Source: Pseudomonadota bacterium
Lineage (GTDB): Bacteria > Pseudomonadota > Gammaproteobacteria > Thiotrichales > Thiotrichaceae
Assembly (NCBI GenBank): GCA_002747435.1
Contig: PDPH01000019.1
Location: 1 to 41,429, forward strand
Reading direction: 5' to 3'
DNA length: 41,429 nt
Below, piece after piece: positions 41,318-41,429 of this stretch. The position numbers and the translations under genes were made by a program. A model generated the notes under the pieces. It saw nothing but the letters and a program-made list of their open reading frames with translations, had not been told where the DNA came from and ran no database searches. Position 1 is the first letter of the stretch, and each line of letters starts with the position of its first letter.

Positions 41318-41429
<112 letters not shown>

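Overview
The window looks like the chromosome of a gammaproteobacterium, most plausibly a sulfur-oxidising member of the Thiotrichales/Thiotrichaceae. The reasons are: the tRNA-Tyr, tRNA-Gly, tRNA-Thr, tuf order at the right edge, as in enterobacterial tufB loci; the gammaproteobacterial lptM-lysA pair; TamA/TamB, HspQ, a YfhL-type ferredoxin and CoaD; and a type I sulfide:quinone oxidoreductase very like the Acidithiobacillus enzyme. The genus is an inference. Base composition looks moderate by eye (not calculated).

Layout. (1) 1-341: the left edge holds a short open frame resembling a transposase C-terminus, then hairpins. (2) 342-9529, minus strand: a seven-gene fatty-acid beta-oxidation operon (3-ketoacyl-CoA thiolase FadA, FadB, an SCP2 sterol-carrier-like protein, an acyl-CoA dehydrogenase, 2,4-dienoyl-CoA reductase FadH, a MarC-family membrane protein and an ECH1-type dienoyl-CoA isomerase). 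It diverges from a TetR-family regulator at 9614-10210. A perfect 12-bp palindrome at 9555-9586 lies over the operon promoter. (3) 10304-14555, plus strand: a GT39-type glycosyltransferase and a PAP2 phosphatase, then a secreted beta-propeller protein. (4) 14720-20674, minus strand: a CPXCG zinc ribbon, HemW, RsmA, a 1088-residue periplasmic coiled-coil OmpA-family protein and a small membrane protein. (5) 20963-24074, plus strand: an 816-residue barrel/OmpA/Ig-like protein and a membrane-anchored thioredoxin-like protein. (6) 24051-26470, minus strand: a DsbD_2/TauE-like membrane protein, HspQ and the CCA-adding enzyme. (7) 26646-33287, plus strand: Sqr, LptM, LysA, a FecR-like orphan, CoaD, ferredoxin, TrmO and a PBP4-type DacB. 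(8) 33299-40851, plus strand: tamA and an enlarged tamB. (9) 40964-41429: three tRNAs and the start of tuf.

Functional reading. The left operon appears able to degrade saturated and both odd- and even-position unsaturated fatty acids, because it carries FadH and a dienoyl-CoA isomerase with all three expected acidic residues. The centre and right are rich in envelope biogenesis: lipid-linked sugar transfer, a very long coiled-coil protein with a peptidoglycan-binding domain, an OmpA/Ig-like outer-membrane protein, PBP4, and the TAM complex. TamB carries nine in-frame units of about 90 residues (270 bp) that lengthen it to 1931 residues. The TamB array, the coiled-coil protein and the TetR operator are the most unusual things in the window. 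I found no CRISPR array, prophage or intact insertion sequence.
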